Source of the DNA: Pedobacter polaris
GTDB taxonomy: Bacteria > Bacteroidota > Bacteroidia > Sphingobacteriales > Sphingobacteriaceae
DNA: 64,000 bases
Direction of reading: 5' to 3'
Assembly: GCF_005116505.1 (NCBI RefSeq)
Contig: NZ_SWBR01000002.1
Location: forward strand, 1,116,314 to 1,180,313
Positions within the stretch are counted from its first letter, which is position 1. Every line of letters begins with the position of its first letter. The notes beneath the pieces were generated by a model that saw only the letters and a program-made list of their open reading frames with translations, searched no databases and had not been told where the DNA came from. The position numbers were made by a program, and so were the translations under genes. Below are positions 20,031 through 29,216 of the stretch, one piece after another.

Positions 20031-21116
20031 ATGGCAGGCAATTCATTCGGTAAATTATTTAAAATCACCACTTTTGGAGAATCTCATGGTGTAGCAATTG
20101 GTGTAATTATTGATGGCTGTCCGGCTGGATTATCAATTGATATTGATTTTATTCAATCAGAATTGGATAAACGCAAGCCCGGCCAATCTAAAATAACTAC
20201 CCAGCGTAAAGAAAGTGACATTGTTCAAATTCTATCAGGTACGTTTGAAGGTAAAAGCACAGGAACACCTATCAGCTTGTTAATTCCTAACGAAGACCAG
20301 CGCTCTAAAGATTACGGACATAATATAGATGTTTATCGCCCCTCTCATGCAGATTATACTTATGATGCAAAATATGGTATTCGCGATCATCGTGGCGGTG
20401 GTCGTTCATCTGCCCGTGAAACCGCAGCTCGTGTAGCTGCCGGAGCAATTGCGAAACTATTATTAAAGGAATATGGCATTGAAATTTTTGCGCATGTAAC
20501 AGCAGTAGGGCAAATTAATGCACCAAACTTTAACTCTAATAATTTGGTTGAAGCACTAGTTATAAGAGAGGAAAACATTGTACGTTGTGCTGATCCTGCC
20601 ACAGCTAACCAAATGATAGACTTTATAGATTCTGTACGTAAAGATGGTGATACTGTTGGCGGAAAAGTTGGATGCATCATTAAAAATTGTCCAGTTGGAT
20701 TAGGAGAGCCGGTTTTTGATAAATTACATGCTGACTTAGGCAAGGCCATGTTAAGTATAAATGCAGTACATGGCTTCGAATACGGATCTGGTTTTGCAGG
20801 GAGTGAAATGAGAGGTTCGAAACATAATGATATTTTCCTTACAGGAGAAAAACCCAAAACACTAACTAATTATTCTGGCGGTGTACAAGGCGGTATTTCA
20901 AACGGAATGGACATTACTTTCATTACAGCTTTTAAACCTGTAGCCACAATTATGCACAATCAGCAAACTATTAATGCTGCTGGCGAAGCTGCCGAAATTA
21001 AAGGTAAAGGCCGTCATGATCCATGTGTTGTCCCTAGAGCTGTAATTATTGTAGAAGCGATGGCAGCCCTAGTTTTAGCAGATCATTTGTTAAGACAACG
21101 TAGCAATCGTTTATAG
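20031..21116 (+). CDS. aroC: Chorismate synthase AroC
   Basis: A 361-residue enzyme using reduced FMN to make chorismate from EPSP, the last shared step of the pathway. The three family signatures are present: [19 protein letters not shown] near the N-terminus, the [20 protein letters not shown] region (about 118-140), and RGSKHNDIF with the C-terminal [18 protein letters not shown]. It ends the cluster pheA, DAHPS-CM, aroA, aroC. No tyrA or tyrosine aminotransferase gene accompanies it. Confidence 0.97.
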   Translation: MAGNSFGKLFKITTFGESHGVAIGVIIDGCPAGLSIDIDFIQSELDKRKPGQSKITTQRKESDIVQILSGTFEGKSTGTPISLLIPNEDQRSKDYGHNIDVYRPSHADYTYDAKYGIRDHRGGGRSSARETAARVAAGAIAKLLLKEYGIEIFAHVTAVGQINAPNFNSNNLVEALVIREENIVRCADPATANQMIDFIDSVRKDGDTVGGKVGCIIKNCPVGLGEPVFDKLHADLGKAMLSINAVHGFEYGSGFAGSEMRGSKHNDIFLTGEKPKTLTNYSGGVQGGISNGMDITFITAFKPVATIMHNQQTINAAGEAAEIKGKGRHDPCVVPRAVIIVEAMAALVLADHLLRQRSNRL

Positions 21117-21204
21117 AAGCTTGGAGTTGACAGTTTTCAATTGGCAGTAAGCAGTTAAGTTTAACAAAAAAACAATTTCACAATAGAACAATTAACTTCT
21201 TGCT

Positions 21205-21810
21205 ATGAAATACTTTATCATTTTATCTCTATTGATTAGTTCTACTTGTTTTGGGCAAAGTTATACTGAACAAATTGCCAAACATAGGGAAACCTACAAA
21301 GCTGATTTTATAAAAGAGAGCCATTCTCCTTTAAAGGAAACAGATTTAAAAAATCTCCATTTTTATAATGCCGACAGCACCTATAGAGTGGTTGCTGATG
21401 TTAAAATTTTAACTAACGAAAAAGTTTTCAAAATGCCCACTTATGATGGGACAAGCAAAGAATTTATTCGTTATGCACAAATCAGTTTTACCTTAAATGG
21501 TAAAGCTTTAAAAATGACCCTTTATCGAAACATTGGGTTAATGACAAATCCTGCTTATAAAGATTTATTATTTCTGCCTTTTACAGACCAAACCAACAAC
21601 AAAACTACTTATGGTGGTGGCAGATATATCGATTTAGCACTAAAAGATATAAATGAGAATCGCATAACCGTAGATTTTAACAAAGCCTACAATCCATATT
21701 GCGCTTATAGTGATGGCTACAGGTGCCCTATTCCACCAGAAGAAAATGACCTAGCTACTTCAATTTTAGCTGGAGAAAAACTATTTACAGGAGAAAAGAA
21801 GCACAAGTAG
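21205..21810 (+). CDS. DUF1684 domain protein, exported
   Basis: A 201-residue protein with a signal peptide (MKYFIILSLLISSTCFGQ) and a DUF1684 fold. Conserved features are KTTYGGGRYIDL and the C-terminal DFNKAYNPYCAYSDGYRCPIPP with two Cys. Its function is not known. It is a single gene between aroC and a response regulator gene. Confidence 0.88.
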   Translation: MKYFIILSLLISSTCFGQSYTEQIAKHRETYKADFIKESHSPLKETDLKNLHFYNADSTYRVVADVKILTNEKVFKMPTYDGTSKEFIRYAQISFTLNGKALKMTLYRNIGLMTNPAYKDLLFLPFTDQTNNKTTYGGGRYIDLALKDINENRITVDFNKAYNPYCAYSDGYRCPIPPEENDLATSILAGEKLFTGEKKHK

Positions 21811-21934
21811 CAATCGGTTAACCTACTGTAAACTAACTAGGTATTCATAAAGTAAAACCTCTGGCTCTAGGAATATCATTTATCCTAAGTAAATTTATTT
21901 TTTTGAATAAATTTTAAATTTATCTTTAGCCTAC

Positions 21935-22684
21935 ATGATAAGTTACAAGTGCATAATAGTTGATGATAATGAGATAGAGCGTGATGCTCTTGAAATGTAT
22001 TTACGCAAAATAAATAGATTGGAAATTAAGGCCATTTGCAGTAATGGAATTGAAGCTTCAGATATATTAGTCAATGAACATATTGATATTGTTTTTTCTG
22101 ATATCGATATGCCTGAGCTATCTGGAATTGGACTATTAAAAAGTGTAAAAAATCCCCCTGTATTTATCTTTATTACTTCATTTTCAGAATATGCTGCCGA
22201 AGGTTTTAATTTGGATGCACTTGATTTTATTGTTAAACCTGCTACTTTCGAACGTTTACTTAAAGCAAGTAATAAAGCTATAGAATATCTTGATTTAAAG
22301 AAATTAGCTGAAAACAATACAGATCAAACCAAACATAATGAGGCAGATGGCGATGATTACTTTTTTATAAAGGAAACAAAAGGTTTTACAAGGTTAAATT
22401 ATGATGAGGTAATTTATATTGAAAGTATGGGTGATTTCTCCAAAATCTTTACAGCAGAAAGCAAGCACATTACTTTGGTAAATCTTAAAAATTTAGAGCG
22501 ACAACTACCTTCTTTTTTTGTTAGGGTACACAAGCAATATATCATTAATCTTAATCATATTGCAACAGTTGCCAGCACAGAAATTTTATTAAAGCACAAA
22601 TATGTTGTGCCGGTTAGTATAACTAACAAGCAAGATTTAATGGAAAAAATAACCAACAAAACTATATCCAGACACAGTAAATAG
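21935..22684 (+). CDS. LytTR-family response regulator (orphan)
   Basis: A 249-residue regulator. The receiver domain (1-120) has the acidic pocket VDDNE, the phospho-acceptor Asp in IVFSDIDMPELSG and the Lys in FIVKPA. The LytTR DNA-binding domain spans about 145-245 (YFFIKETKGFTRLNYDEVIYIESMG broken here: FFIKETKGFTRLNYDE, then FFVRVHKQYIINLNHI). No histidine kinase gene is next to it, so its partner must be elsewhere. A direct repeat with a 21-bp period lies downstream at 22861-22891 and may be its target. Confidence 0.92.
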   Translation: MISYKCIIVDDNEIERDALEMYLRKINRLEIKAICSNGIEASDILVNEHIDIVFSDIDMPELSGIGLLKSVKNPPVFIFITSFSEYAAEGFNLDALDFIVKPATFERLLKASNKAIEYLDLKKLAENNTDQTKHNEADGDDYFFIKETKGFTRLNYDEVIYIESMGDFSKIFTAESKHITLVNLKNLERQLPSFFVRVHKQYIINLNHIATVASTEILLKHKYVVPVSITNKQDLMEKITNKTISRHSK

Positions 22685-22685
22685 T

Positions 22686-22793
22686 TTATTTTAATCTTTT
22701 AACCAGTTTATTCTTATTCATACCTTGGTTTACAAGGAATACAATAAACTTGCCAATAAATTTTCCAACAGCAACAATTTTAGTAGAACTCAT
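22686..22793 (-). CDS. Possible 35-residue cationic peptide
   Basis: A 35-codon minus-strand frame from the ATG at 22793, encoding MSSTKIVAVGKFIGKFIVFL followed by VNQGMNKNKLVKRLK: a short hydrophobic stretch and a basic tail. It overlaps the end of the response regulator region only at the boundary. A 21-bp-period direct repeat lies 68-98 bp upstream. There is no homology that I can recognise, so this may be a chance frame. Confidence 0.3.
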   Translation of the reverse strand: MSSTKIVAVGKFIGKFIVFLVNQGMNKNKLVKRLK

Positions 22794-22860
22794 ATCATAT
22801 TTAAACTCTAGTGGATTAACTTATAGGCAATATCCCAAAAATTTCAATACACTTTTTGCT

Positions 22861-22891
22861 TAGTCGATGAGCAACGGAAGATAGTCGATGA
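22861..22891. promoter_or_regulatory. Direct repeat with 21-bp period (possible LytTR site)
   Basis: TAGTCGATGA occurs exactly twice, at 22861-22870 and 22882-22891. LytTR domains typically bind two direct 9-10 bp repeats whose starts are 21 bp apart. The half-site lacks the usual GTT core, so the geometry supports the call more than the sequence does. Confidence 0.4.
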
Positions 22892-22979
22892 AATGTTTAA
22901 TTTTAAAGGGTAAAATAAATACTACCCTTCTGGCAGCACCAGAAGTTAATTATTAAGAGAACTTATCTTTAATTTAAAG

Positions 22980-25403
22980 TTAAAATAGCTTTGGAAACTT
23001 AGCTGAATTTGCTTCATTCATCATTGCATATACAGCTTCAATTACATCATCAACAGAAGGTTTTGAAAAGTAATCTCCATCAGAACCATAAGGCGGACGA
23101 TGTGCTTTTGCAGCTAATGTTTTAGGCTGTGCATCTAGCAAATAATAGCCTTGTTGCTCTTCTAAAATCTGTTGTAAGATAAAAGCACTACCACCACCCG
23201 GAACATCCTCATCAACAACCAATAACTTATTGGTTTTGGCTAAAGATTGCTTACAAAGCTGATCTGTATCAAATGGCAATAATGTTTGTGGATCTATAAT
23301 TTCTATAGAGATACCCAACTGTTCTAGTTCTTCGGCAGCTTCTTCTACAATACGAAGTGTAGAACCATAAGTTACCACAGTAATATCAGTACCTGTTTTA
23401 ATAATTTCTGCTTTACCTAAAGGCACTGTAAACTCACCAACATTTTCTGGTAATTTTTCTTTCAGGCGATACCCATTTAAACACTCAATTACCAATGCTG
23501 GTTCATCAGATCTAAATAGTGTATTGTACATTCCGGCAGCTTGTGTCATGTTACGAGGTACGCAAATATGTAAACCGCGTAGTGAACCTAAAATCATCCC
23601 CATAGGAGAACCCGAATGCCAAACTCCTTCTAAACGGTGACCTCTGGTACGCACAATTACTGGCGCTTTTTGTCCGGCTTTAGTACGATACGATAAACTC
23701 GCCAAGTCATCACTTAATATGTTCAATGCAAATAATAAATAATCTAGGTATTGTATTTCTGCAATTGGTCTTAATCCACGCATTGCCAGGCCAATTCCCT
23801 GACCAACAATTGTCATTTCTCTAATCCCCGTATCAGTTACCCTCAACTCCCCAAATTTAGCTTGTAAACCGGCAAAACCTTGGTTAACATCGCCAATATT
23901 CCCTAAATCTTCACCAAAAGCAACTAGACGTGGATCTCTAGAGAAGTTTGCATCAAAACAAGCGTTTAGCAATTCTCTACCATCTAGCATTTTACTCTCT
24001 TCTGTATAAACTGCAGGAACCTGATTAACTAAAAACGGACTTTCTTTACCATCAGTAAATAATTTAGAGCTATATTTCTCTTCGTTAATATCTGCTTGTT
24101 TTTGGTACCATTTTATCAAAATATCACGTTCTGCTGAAGGCATATTTACACTTTGGCGAATGGCTTTTCTAGCCGATGACATTACTTCTCTTCGCAATGC
24201 ATCTGGAGTAGAAGCCAATTGAGCAGCTATTTTAGTTAACATGGGGTTACCATTCGCAAAAGCATTAATCATGTTAATTACTTCGCTCTGCTCTTCTTTA
24301 ATACTTGATAAAAAGTCGTTCCAAGCTTCTTTTTGTATGTCCTTAACAAATTTCTTTGCAGCTTGTTCCAATTCATCTAACTCTTCTGCTGTAGCAATTG
24401 CAGATTCGATCATCCATTTGCGCATTTGCACAATACAATCGTGCTCCTTTTCCCAGTCTAAACGATCTTTTAGCTTATATCTTTCGTGTGAGCCTGATGT
24501 AGAGTGGCCTTGTGGTTGTGTAACTTCAGTAACGTGAATTAGAACGGGTACATGTTCTTCGCGGCAAATATCAATTGCTTTTTGGTAGGTTTCGCATAAA
24601 GCGGGATAATCCCACCCTTTTACCTTAAATATTTCGTAACCATTTGTACCTTCTTCTCTTTGAAAACCTTTTAAAATTTCTGAAATGTCTTCTTTAGTAG
24701 TTTGATATTTAGCTGGAACAGAAATTCCATAAGCATCATCCCAAACAGAAATTGCCATAGGCACTTGTAAAACACCTGCAGCATTTATTGATTCGAAAAA
24801 TACACCTTCAGATGTAGATGCATTACCAATGGTACCAAAAGCTACTTCATTTCCTTTTACAGAAAAATTCTTCAGGTAATCAAGCTCAGGATTTTGTCTA
24901 AACAATTTAGAAGCATAAGCCAAGCCCACTAAACGGGCCATTTGTCCACCAGTTGGTGCAATATCTGCAGAACAATTTTTAATATCAGTTAAATCTTTCC
25001 AAGAACCATCATCATTTAATGAGCGTGTAGCAAAATGGCAATTCATTTGTCGCCCTGCAGATGAAGGGTCTGCCTCTACACTTGGATTTGCATACAGTTG
25101 TGCAAAAAATTCTTTTATAGTAGAAATTCCTGTAGCAAATGCAAAAGTTTGATCACGATAATAGCCAGAGCGCCAATCGCCTTTTTTAAAAGCTTTAGCC
25201 ATTGCAATTTGAGGCACTTCTTTACCGTCTCCAAAAATACCAAACTTAGCCTTACCGGTTAATACTTCTCTTCTTCCTAATATGCTAGCCTGACGGCTCT
25301 CAACGGCAATTTTATAGTCATTTATTACGATTAACTTAAAGTCATCGAAACTCAATTCTGAAGCATCAATCTGATTTGTGGTTAGCTTGCTATTTGACTT
25401 CAT
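22980..25403 (-). CDS. Fused 2-oxoacid dehydrogenase E1 alpha/beta subunit
   Basis: An 807-residue thiamine-diphosphate E1 component with alpha (about 1-390) and beta (about 470-800) parts in one chain. The alpha part has the cofactor region FGTIGNASTSEGVFFESINAAG reduced here to GNASTSEGVFFE and DDAYGISVP; the beta part has VAFGEDLG, RTRGHRLEGVWHSGSPMG and the C-terminal VVDEDVPGGGS. It decarboxylates a 2-oxoacid, probably pyruvate or branched-chain oxoacids, for an E2 partner not in the window. Fused E1 chains of about 800 residues are usual in Bacteroidota. The exact substrate is open. Confidence 0.9.
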   Translation of the reverse strand: MKSNSKLTTNQIDASELSFDDFKLIVINDYKIAVESRQASILGRREVLTGKAKFGIFGDGKEVPQIAMAKAFKKGDWRSGYYRDQTFAFATGISTIKEFFAQLYANPSVEADPSSAGRQMNCHFATRSLNDDGSWKDLTDIKNCSADIAPTGGQMARLVGLAYASKLFRQNPELDYLKNFSVKGNEVAFGTIGNASTSEGVFFESINAAGVLQVPMAISVWDDAYGISVPAKYQTTKEDISEILKGFQREEGTNGYEIFKVKGWDYPALCETYQKAIDICREEHVPVLIHVTEVTQPQGHSTSGSHERYKLKDRLDWEKEHDCIVQMRKWMIESAIATAEELDELEQAAKKFVKDIQKEAWNDFLSSIKEEQSEVINMINAFANGNPMLTKIAAQLASTPDALRREVMSSARKAIRQSVNMPSAERDILIKWYQKQADINEEKYSSKLFTDGKESPFLVNQVPAVYTEESKMLDGRELLNACFDANFSRDPRLVAFGEDLGNIGDVNQGFAGLQAKFGELRVTDTGIREMTIVGQGIGLAMRGLRPIAEIQYLDYLLFALNILSDDLASLSYRTKAGQKAPVIVRTRGHRLEGVWHSGSPMGMILGSLRGLHICVPRNMTQAAGMYNTLFRSDEPALVIECLNGYRLKEKLPENVGEFTVPLGKAEIIKTGTDITVVTYGSTLRIVEEAAEELEQLGISIEIIDPQTLLPFDTDQLCKQSLAKTNKLLVVDEDVPGGGSAFILQQILEEQQGYYLLDAQPKTLAAKAHRPPYGSDGDYFSKPSVDDVIEAVYAMMNEANSAKFPKLF

Positions 25404-25486
25404 GGGCTACTATGGTTAGGGCTCAAAGATACAATTCTTTCTAATTATGATTGAAGATTCTATGTAATATAAATATTGGAATGCTT

Positions 25487-25514
25487 TTTGTTTAACTTTA
25501 AAATATTAAATTTG
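25487..25514 (+). promoter_or_regulatory. Promoter of the DUF1573 gene
   Basis: TTTG at 25487-25490 and TAAATTTG at 25507-25514 fit the -33 and -7 elements, though the spacing is a little short. The ATG lies at 25532. Confidence 0.45.
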
Positions 25515-25531
25515 TTTAAAATCAATAGAAT

Positions 25532-25924
25532 ATGAAAAAGTTAATTTTAGTAGTTGCGTTAGTTTTTGGGATCGGAATTGTTGTAAATGCGCAAACTAAA
25601 CCTGCAGAGTTTAAGTTCGAAACTGAAACTTATGATTTCGGCAAAATTCCATTGAATAAACCTTCTGTTTATACATTTAATTTTACAAACACTGGAGATG
25701 CTCCATTAATTATATCAAATGTAGAAACAACGTGTGGCTGTACAGTATCAGAATATACCAAAACACCTGTAAAAACTGGTGAAAAAGGTTTTATTAAAGT
25801 AACTATTACTCCTGTAGGTAATGCATTGCCTTTTAATAAACAACTTACTTTAACCTCTAATGCTAGGCAAAACCCAAAGGTTTTAATTGTTAAAGGTCAA
25901 TCTGTTGCTAGTGCCACAAAGTAA
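25532..25924 (+). CDS. DUF1573 domain protein, exported
   Basis: A 130-residue protein with a signal peptide (MKKLILVVALVFGIGIVVNAQ) and one immunoglobulin-like DUF1573 domain: ETYDFGKIPLNKPSVYTFNF, then PLIISNVETTCGCTVSEYT with the conserved Cys-Gly-Cys, and GFIKVTITP. Such proteins are abundant in the Bacteroidota periplasm and outer membrane; their role is not defined. A terminator-like sequence follows. Confidence 0.9.
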   Translation: MKKLILVVALVFGIGIVVNAQTKPAEFKFETETYDFGKIPLNKPSVYTFNFTNTGDAPLIISNVETTCGCTVSEYTKTPVKTGEKGFIKVTITPVGNALPFNKQLTLTSNARQNPKVLIVKGQSVASATK

Positions 25925-25996
25925 AATTTAAAGACATTAAAATAAAAACCCCATTAGATTAACGAGGTTTTTTATTTTAAATCATTATTTGCAGAT

Positions 25997-26023
25997 AAAA
26001 CCCCAATTATATCACGGGGTTTT
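25997..26023 (+). terminator. Terminator after the DUF1573 gene
   Basis: AAAACCCC and GGGGTTTT pair around a loop of about 11 nt and are followed by further T. A weaker AACC/GGTT hairpin with T-run lies just before it near 25945-25972. Confidence 0.65.
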
Positions 26024-26024
26024 T

Positions 26025-26032
26025 TATTTTTG
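26025..26032 (+). promoter_or_regulatory. TAnnTTTG -7 box immediately before the aminotransferase ATG
   Basis: TATTTTTG matches the -7 consensus and ends only 4 bp before the ATG at 26037. If it is used, the transcript would start at or next to the start codon (leaderless). It also overlaps the T-run of the preceding terminator. Confidence 0.4.
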
Positions 26033-26036
26033 CACC

Positions 26037-27236
26037 ATGCCAAAAATTTCAGAAAAAGGGTTACAAATGCCCGCATCACCTATTAGAAAATTAACTCCTT
26101 TTGCAGACAAAGCCAAAGCAGCAGGTAAAAAAGTTTACCATTTAAACATTGGTCAACCAGATATTGCTACCCCAGAGGGGATGTTAAATGCCATTAAAAA
26201 TATAGATTTTGATGTTTGGGCTTATACCCCATCTGAAGGAACCTTAGCTTATAGAACTAAATTAACTGAATATTATAACAAATTAGGTTATGATATTAAA
26301 CCAGAAAACATTTTGGTTACGGTTGGTGGATCTGAAGCTATAACCATTGCCATGCAAACTTGTGTAAACGAAGGCGATGAAATCATTATCCCTGAGCCAT
26401 TTTATGCAAATTACAACGGTTTTGCCTGCATGAGTAATGTGGTGGTTAAACCTATCCTATCTTATATCGAAAATGGTTTTGCCTTACCTCCAATTGCAGA
26501 ATTTGAGAAGTTAATTTCGCCAAAAACAAAGGCAATTATTATTTGTAATCCGAATAACCCAACAGGATATTTATATTCTAGAGAAGAATTAGATGCATTG
26601 AAAGCTTTATGTTTAAAATATGATCTGTTCTTATTTTCTGATGAGGCTTATCGTGAATTCTGCTATGACGGACGTGAGTTTATCTCGCCAATGCATTTAG
26701 ATGGGTTAGCAGAAAACGTAGTGATTATGGATACTGTTTCTAAACGTTATAGCGCTTGTGGTGCACGTTTAGGTTGTTTGATTACCAAAAACAAGGAAGT
26801 TATTGCCTCTGGATTAAAATTTGCACAAGCAAGATTAAGTCCGGGTATGGTAGAGCAGATTGCAGGAACCGCAGCTGTAGATACTCCTGATAGTTATTTT
26901 GAAGAAGTTAACAAAGAATATACCTTACGCCGTGATACCTTAGTTGGCAGATTAAATAAAATTGATGGTGTATTTTGTCCAAACCCGGGTGGTGCATTTT
27001 ATGTAGTAGCTAAATTTCCTATTGATGATGCTGATGCGTTTTGCCAGTGGATCTTAGAAAGTTTTGACCATAATGGCGCTACAGTAATGATGGCTCCAGC
27101 AACAGGCTTCTATTCTAGTCCAGGTTCAGGTAAAAACGAGGTTAGAATGGCTTACGTTTTAAATACCGATGATTTAAATGAAGCCATGGATTGTTTGGAA
27201 GTTGCATTAGCCCAATATCCTGGGAGAACTATTTAA
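26037..27236 (+). CDS. PLP-dependent class I/II aminotransferase
   Basis: A 399-residue fold-type I aminotransferase of the aspartate/aromatic type. Seen are NIGQPDIATPEG, the cofactor-binding IIICNPNNPTGYLYS with its Asn, SDEAYREF, the catalytic Lys in DTVSKRYSACGARLG and the C-terminal Arg region NEVRMAYVL. I use the ATG at 26037 (MPKISEKGLQ); the frame upstream of it lies inside a terminator. The substrate cannot be set from sequence: aspartate, alanine or aromatic amino acids are all possible, and it might supply the missing tyrosine/phenylalanine transamination step. Confidence 0.9.
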   Translation: MPKISEKGLQMPASPIRKLTPFADKAKAAGKKVYHLNIGQPDIATPEGMLNAIKNIDFDVWAYTPSEGTLAYRTKLTEYYNKLGYDIKPENILVTVGGSEAITIAMQTCVNEGDEIIIPEPFYANYNGFACMSNVVVKPILSYIENGFALPPIAEFEKLISPKTKAIIICNPNNPTGYLYSREELDALKALCLKYDLFLFSDEAYREFCYDGREFISPMHLDGLAENVVIMDTVSKRYSACGARLGCLITKNKEVIASGLKFAQARLSPGMVEQIAGTAAVDTPDSYFEEVNKEYTLRRDTLVGRLNKIDGVFCPNPGGAFYVVAKFPIDDADAFCQWILESFDHNGATVMMAPATGFYSSPGSGKNEVRMAYVLNTDDLNEAMDCLEVALAQYPGRTI

Positions 27237-27267
27237 CAGTTAGCAATTACCATTGTAACAATAAAAC

Positions 27268-27297
27268 AAGGCCATCCTCATAGGGTGGCTTTTTTAT
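27268..27297 (+). terminator. Terminator after the aminotransferase gene
   Basis: GGCCATCC pairs with GGGTGGC (one G-T pair) around a short loop and is followed by six T. Confidence 0.75.
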
Positions 27298-27382
27298 TTA
27301 CTAGGATTGCTGTGTGATCGAAAATCATCCAAGAAAAATTACGACATTTAGCATTTTCTCTCCCAAACTAACTAAATTTAAA

Positions 27383-28162
27383 ATGATTAAGCTCAAGACC
27401 TACCGCTTCAAGCTACTATTAGCAAGCCTAATAATTTTCGTATCGTTTAATCAACTAGCAGCCCAATCGCCATATTATTACCAATTAAAGATCTATCACT
27501 TTAAAACTACTTCTCAAGAAGCAGCGATCGATGCATACCTCAAAGGTGCCTATTCCCCAGCACTTCATAGAGCCGGAATAAAAGAAATTGGTGTTTTTAA
27601 GCCCATTGTTGCAGATACTGCAGACAGATTGATATACGTTTTTATCCCTTTTAAACGATTAACTGATGTTGATAAACTAAACGAACAGCTAAAAAACGAT
27701 AAGCTATACCTCAGTACAGCGACCAGCTATATTAATGCCGACTATAAGGCGGCACCTTATAATCGAATTGAATCTATATTGTTAAAGGCTTTTTCTGTAA
27801 TGCCTGTGCCCGCCATTCCGAGGCTTAATTCACCTAAAACAGAAAGAGTTTATGAGCTGCGAAGTTATGAAGCGGCTACTGAGCAACTTTCCTTAAATAA
27901 AATTGGCATGTTCAATGATGCAGAGGTTGCTATTTTTACAAAGTTAAATTTCAATGCAGTATTTTATGGACAGGTTATAGCTGGAAGTAAAATGCCTAAT
28001 TTAATGTACCTCACCACTTTTAATAATAAAGCAGATCGAGATCAGCATTGGAAGGAATTTGGCCCAGAGTATAAGAAAATCAAAGATTTACCACAGTATC
28101 AAAATAATGTGTCTAAAAATATAACCTTGTTCTTATACCCTACTGATTATTCGGATTATTAA
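27383..28162 (+). CDS. NIPSNAP-family protein, exported
   Basis: A 259-residue protein with a signal peptide (from the ATG at 27383: MIKLKTYRFKLLLASLIIF to NQLAAQ) and two ferredoxin-like NIPSNAP domains: YYQLKIYHFKTTSQEAAIDA near residue 30, and VYELRSYEAATEQ with a C-terminal WKEFGPEYKKI. An in-frame GTG start at 27314 would bury the signal peptide and is rejected. The function of NIPSNAP proteins in bacteria is unknown. Confidence 0.85.
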   Translation: MIKLKTYRFKLLLASLIIFVSFNQLAAQSPYYYQLKIYHFKTTSQEAAIDAYLKGAYSPALHRAGIKEIGVFKPIVADTADRLIYVFIPFKRLTDVDKLNEQLKNDKLYLSTATSYINADYKAAPYNRIESILLKAFSVMPVPAIPRLNSPKTERVYELRSYEAATEQLSLNKIGMFNDAEVAIFTKLNFNAVFYGQVIAGSKMPNLMYLTTFNNKADRDQHWKEFGPEYKKIKDLPQYQNNVSKNITLFLYPTDYSDY

Positions 28163-28167
28163 TACAG

Positions 28168-28479
28168 TTAAGAATCGGGAGCTCTACCAACATTCATTAG
28201 CTTATCTCCATCTTCTTTGGTTGGAGTTGACTGATTTTTGCCAGGTAAATGTTCCTCTTCTTGATGCAATTTTTCTTCCTCAGTAATCCGATCAGCTAGC
28301 GATGCTGTGCCAGAAATTTCTTGATAGCCTAAATCTTCTTCCGAACGATTTTGCTCTGCAAAATGAGTTTCATCCAAATGGTTAGTTTCATAAAAATGGT
28401 TTTGATCAAATTCATTGATCGGTTCCATATCTAGCTCTTTTTTGTTATTGTCGGGTAGTTTTGTTTCTTCGGTTTCCAT
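28168..28479 (-). CDS. Small acidic hypothetical protein
   Basis: A 103-residue, very Glu/Asp/Asn-rich protein (METEETKLPDNNKKELDMEP, NHFYETNHLDETHF, EEEKLHQEEEHLPGKNQ). It has no hydrophobic core, signal peptide or known domain and is likely disordered. It converges on the NIPSNAP gene with a 5-bp gap. The reading frame has a good start and ordinary codon use, so I keep it as a probable gene. Confidence 0.6.
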   Translation of the reverse strand: METEETKLPDNNKKELDMEPINEFDQNHFYETNHLDETHFAEQNRSEEDLGYQEISGTASLADRITEEEKLHQEEEHLPGKNQSTPTKEDGDKLMNVGRAPDS

Positions 28480-28655
28480 CCTATTTTTTTATTAAGGAAC
28501 ATTTAAGACAAGAAATAGTTTCATAACTATGCTATCCATAAGAATTTGTAAAGACAGACAAATAGTTGGGTAATGATAGTCAATAAATGAGTGGTATAGG
28601 TTTGTAGTTAAGAACAGTAAAATGCCATTTTAACTTAAAATTTGCATTTAATTTG

Positions 28656-28663
28656 TATATTTG
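28656..28663 (+). promoter_or_regulatory. -7 box of the tmRNA promoter
   Basis: TATATTTG matches TAnnTTTG and lies 52 bp before the mature tmRNA 5' end, a reasonable distance for a processed precursor. The 28480-28714 interval holds nothing else I can identify. Confidence 0.5.
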
Positions 28664-28714
28664 CATTTAGTTATAGTCACTTATAACTTAAGACGTATAA
28701 CTTTTAACCAAAAA

Positions 28715-29080
28715 GGGGCCGTTTTGGATTTGACAGGGTGGAGCTAAGTATGTTAGCATGCAGTGCGTTGTACGGAGAGCACTTAAAAGAGAACGTTCAC
28801 AACAATAATTGGCGAAAATAACTACGCCTTAGCTGCTTAATTTAGAATTACGTAAGCTTTTGTCTCGCTAACTGCCGCAATGTTAGGTTAGCATCAGAGG
28901 CATCGAAATAACAATGCTAGCTTTGATGAGGGTACGGCATCATCGCGAAATAAAGTATCTAAGGAGAAAGTTTAGGTCGGTTTCCAGCCCGACTGATCCC
29001 GAAAACTAATTGGAAAATAAGCATGAAGAAGGCATAATTTATCACACAACTGGACAAGGGTTCGAACCCCTTCGGCTCCA
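28715..29080 (+). ncRNA. ssrA: Transfer-messenger RNA (tmRNA)
   Basis: A 366-nt one-piece tmRNA that rescues stalled ribosomes. The 5' end GGGGCCGTTTTGGATTTGAC and the 3' end GGGTTCGAACCCCTTCGGCTCC form the acceptor and T-arm of the tRNA-like domain (second string cut at 20 would read GGTTCGAACCCCTTCGGCTC). The tag frame at 28811-28840 reads GENNYALAA followed by TAA, a typical Bacteroidota tag. CCA is not encoded. The 3' end is the integration site of the island that follows. Confidence 0.97.
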
Positions 29081-29081
29081 C
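29062..29081 (+). other. Left attachment site of the tmRNA island (attL)
   Basis: TCGAACCCCTTCGGCTCCAC, the last 20 bases of the tmRNA gene and one base beyond, is repeated exactly at 45665-45684 in the same orientation. tRNA and tmRNA 3' ends are classic tyrosine-recombinase att sites, so the two copies mark an integrated element of about 16.6 kb. Confidence 0.85.
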
Positions 29082-29083
29082 TT

Positions 29084-29115
29084 AAAGGGAATGGATCGAA
29101 CCCCATTCCCTTTTT
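29084..29115 (+). terminator. Terminator directly after tmRNA
   Basis: AAAGGGAATGG (29084-29094) and CCATTCCCTTT (29103-29113) form an 11-bp perfect stem with an 8-nt loop and T-run. The loop repeats the att core TCGAACCCC. It is inside the island and now ends the tmRNA transcript. Confidence 0.8.
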
Positions 29116-29216
29116 CTTTTAAAAACATCACAATCAATATTTTATAAATTTTAGGCAATACTGTTTTGACAGCATTTCATGTCGAAATCTGAGTATTTTT
29201 ATGAAAAATAGCTGGA

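Noticed and set aside
20387..20857. 156-codon minus-strand frame inside aroC
   Set aside because: It lies opposite conserved chorismate synthase motifs and is explained by codon bias in the real gene.
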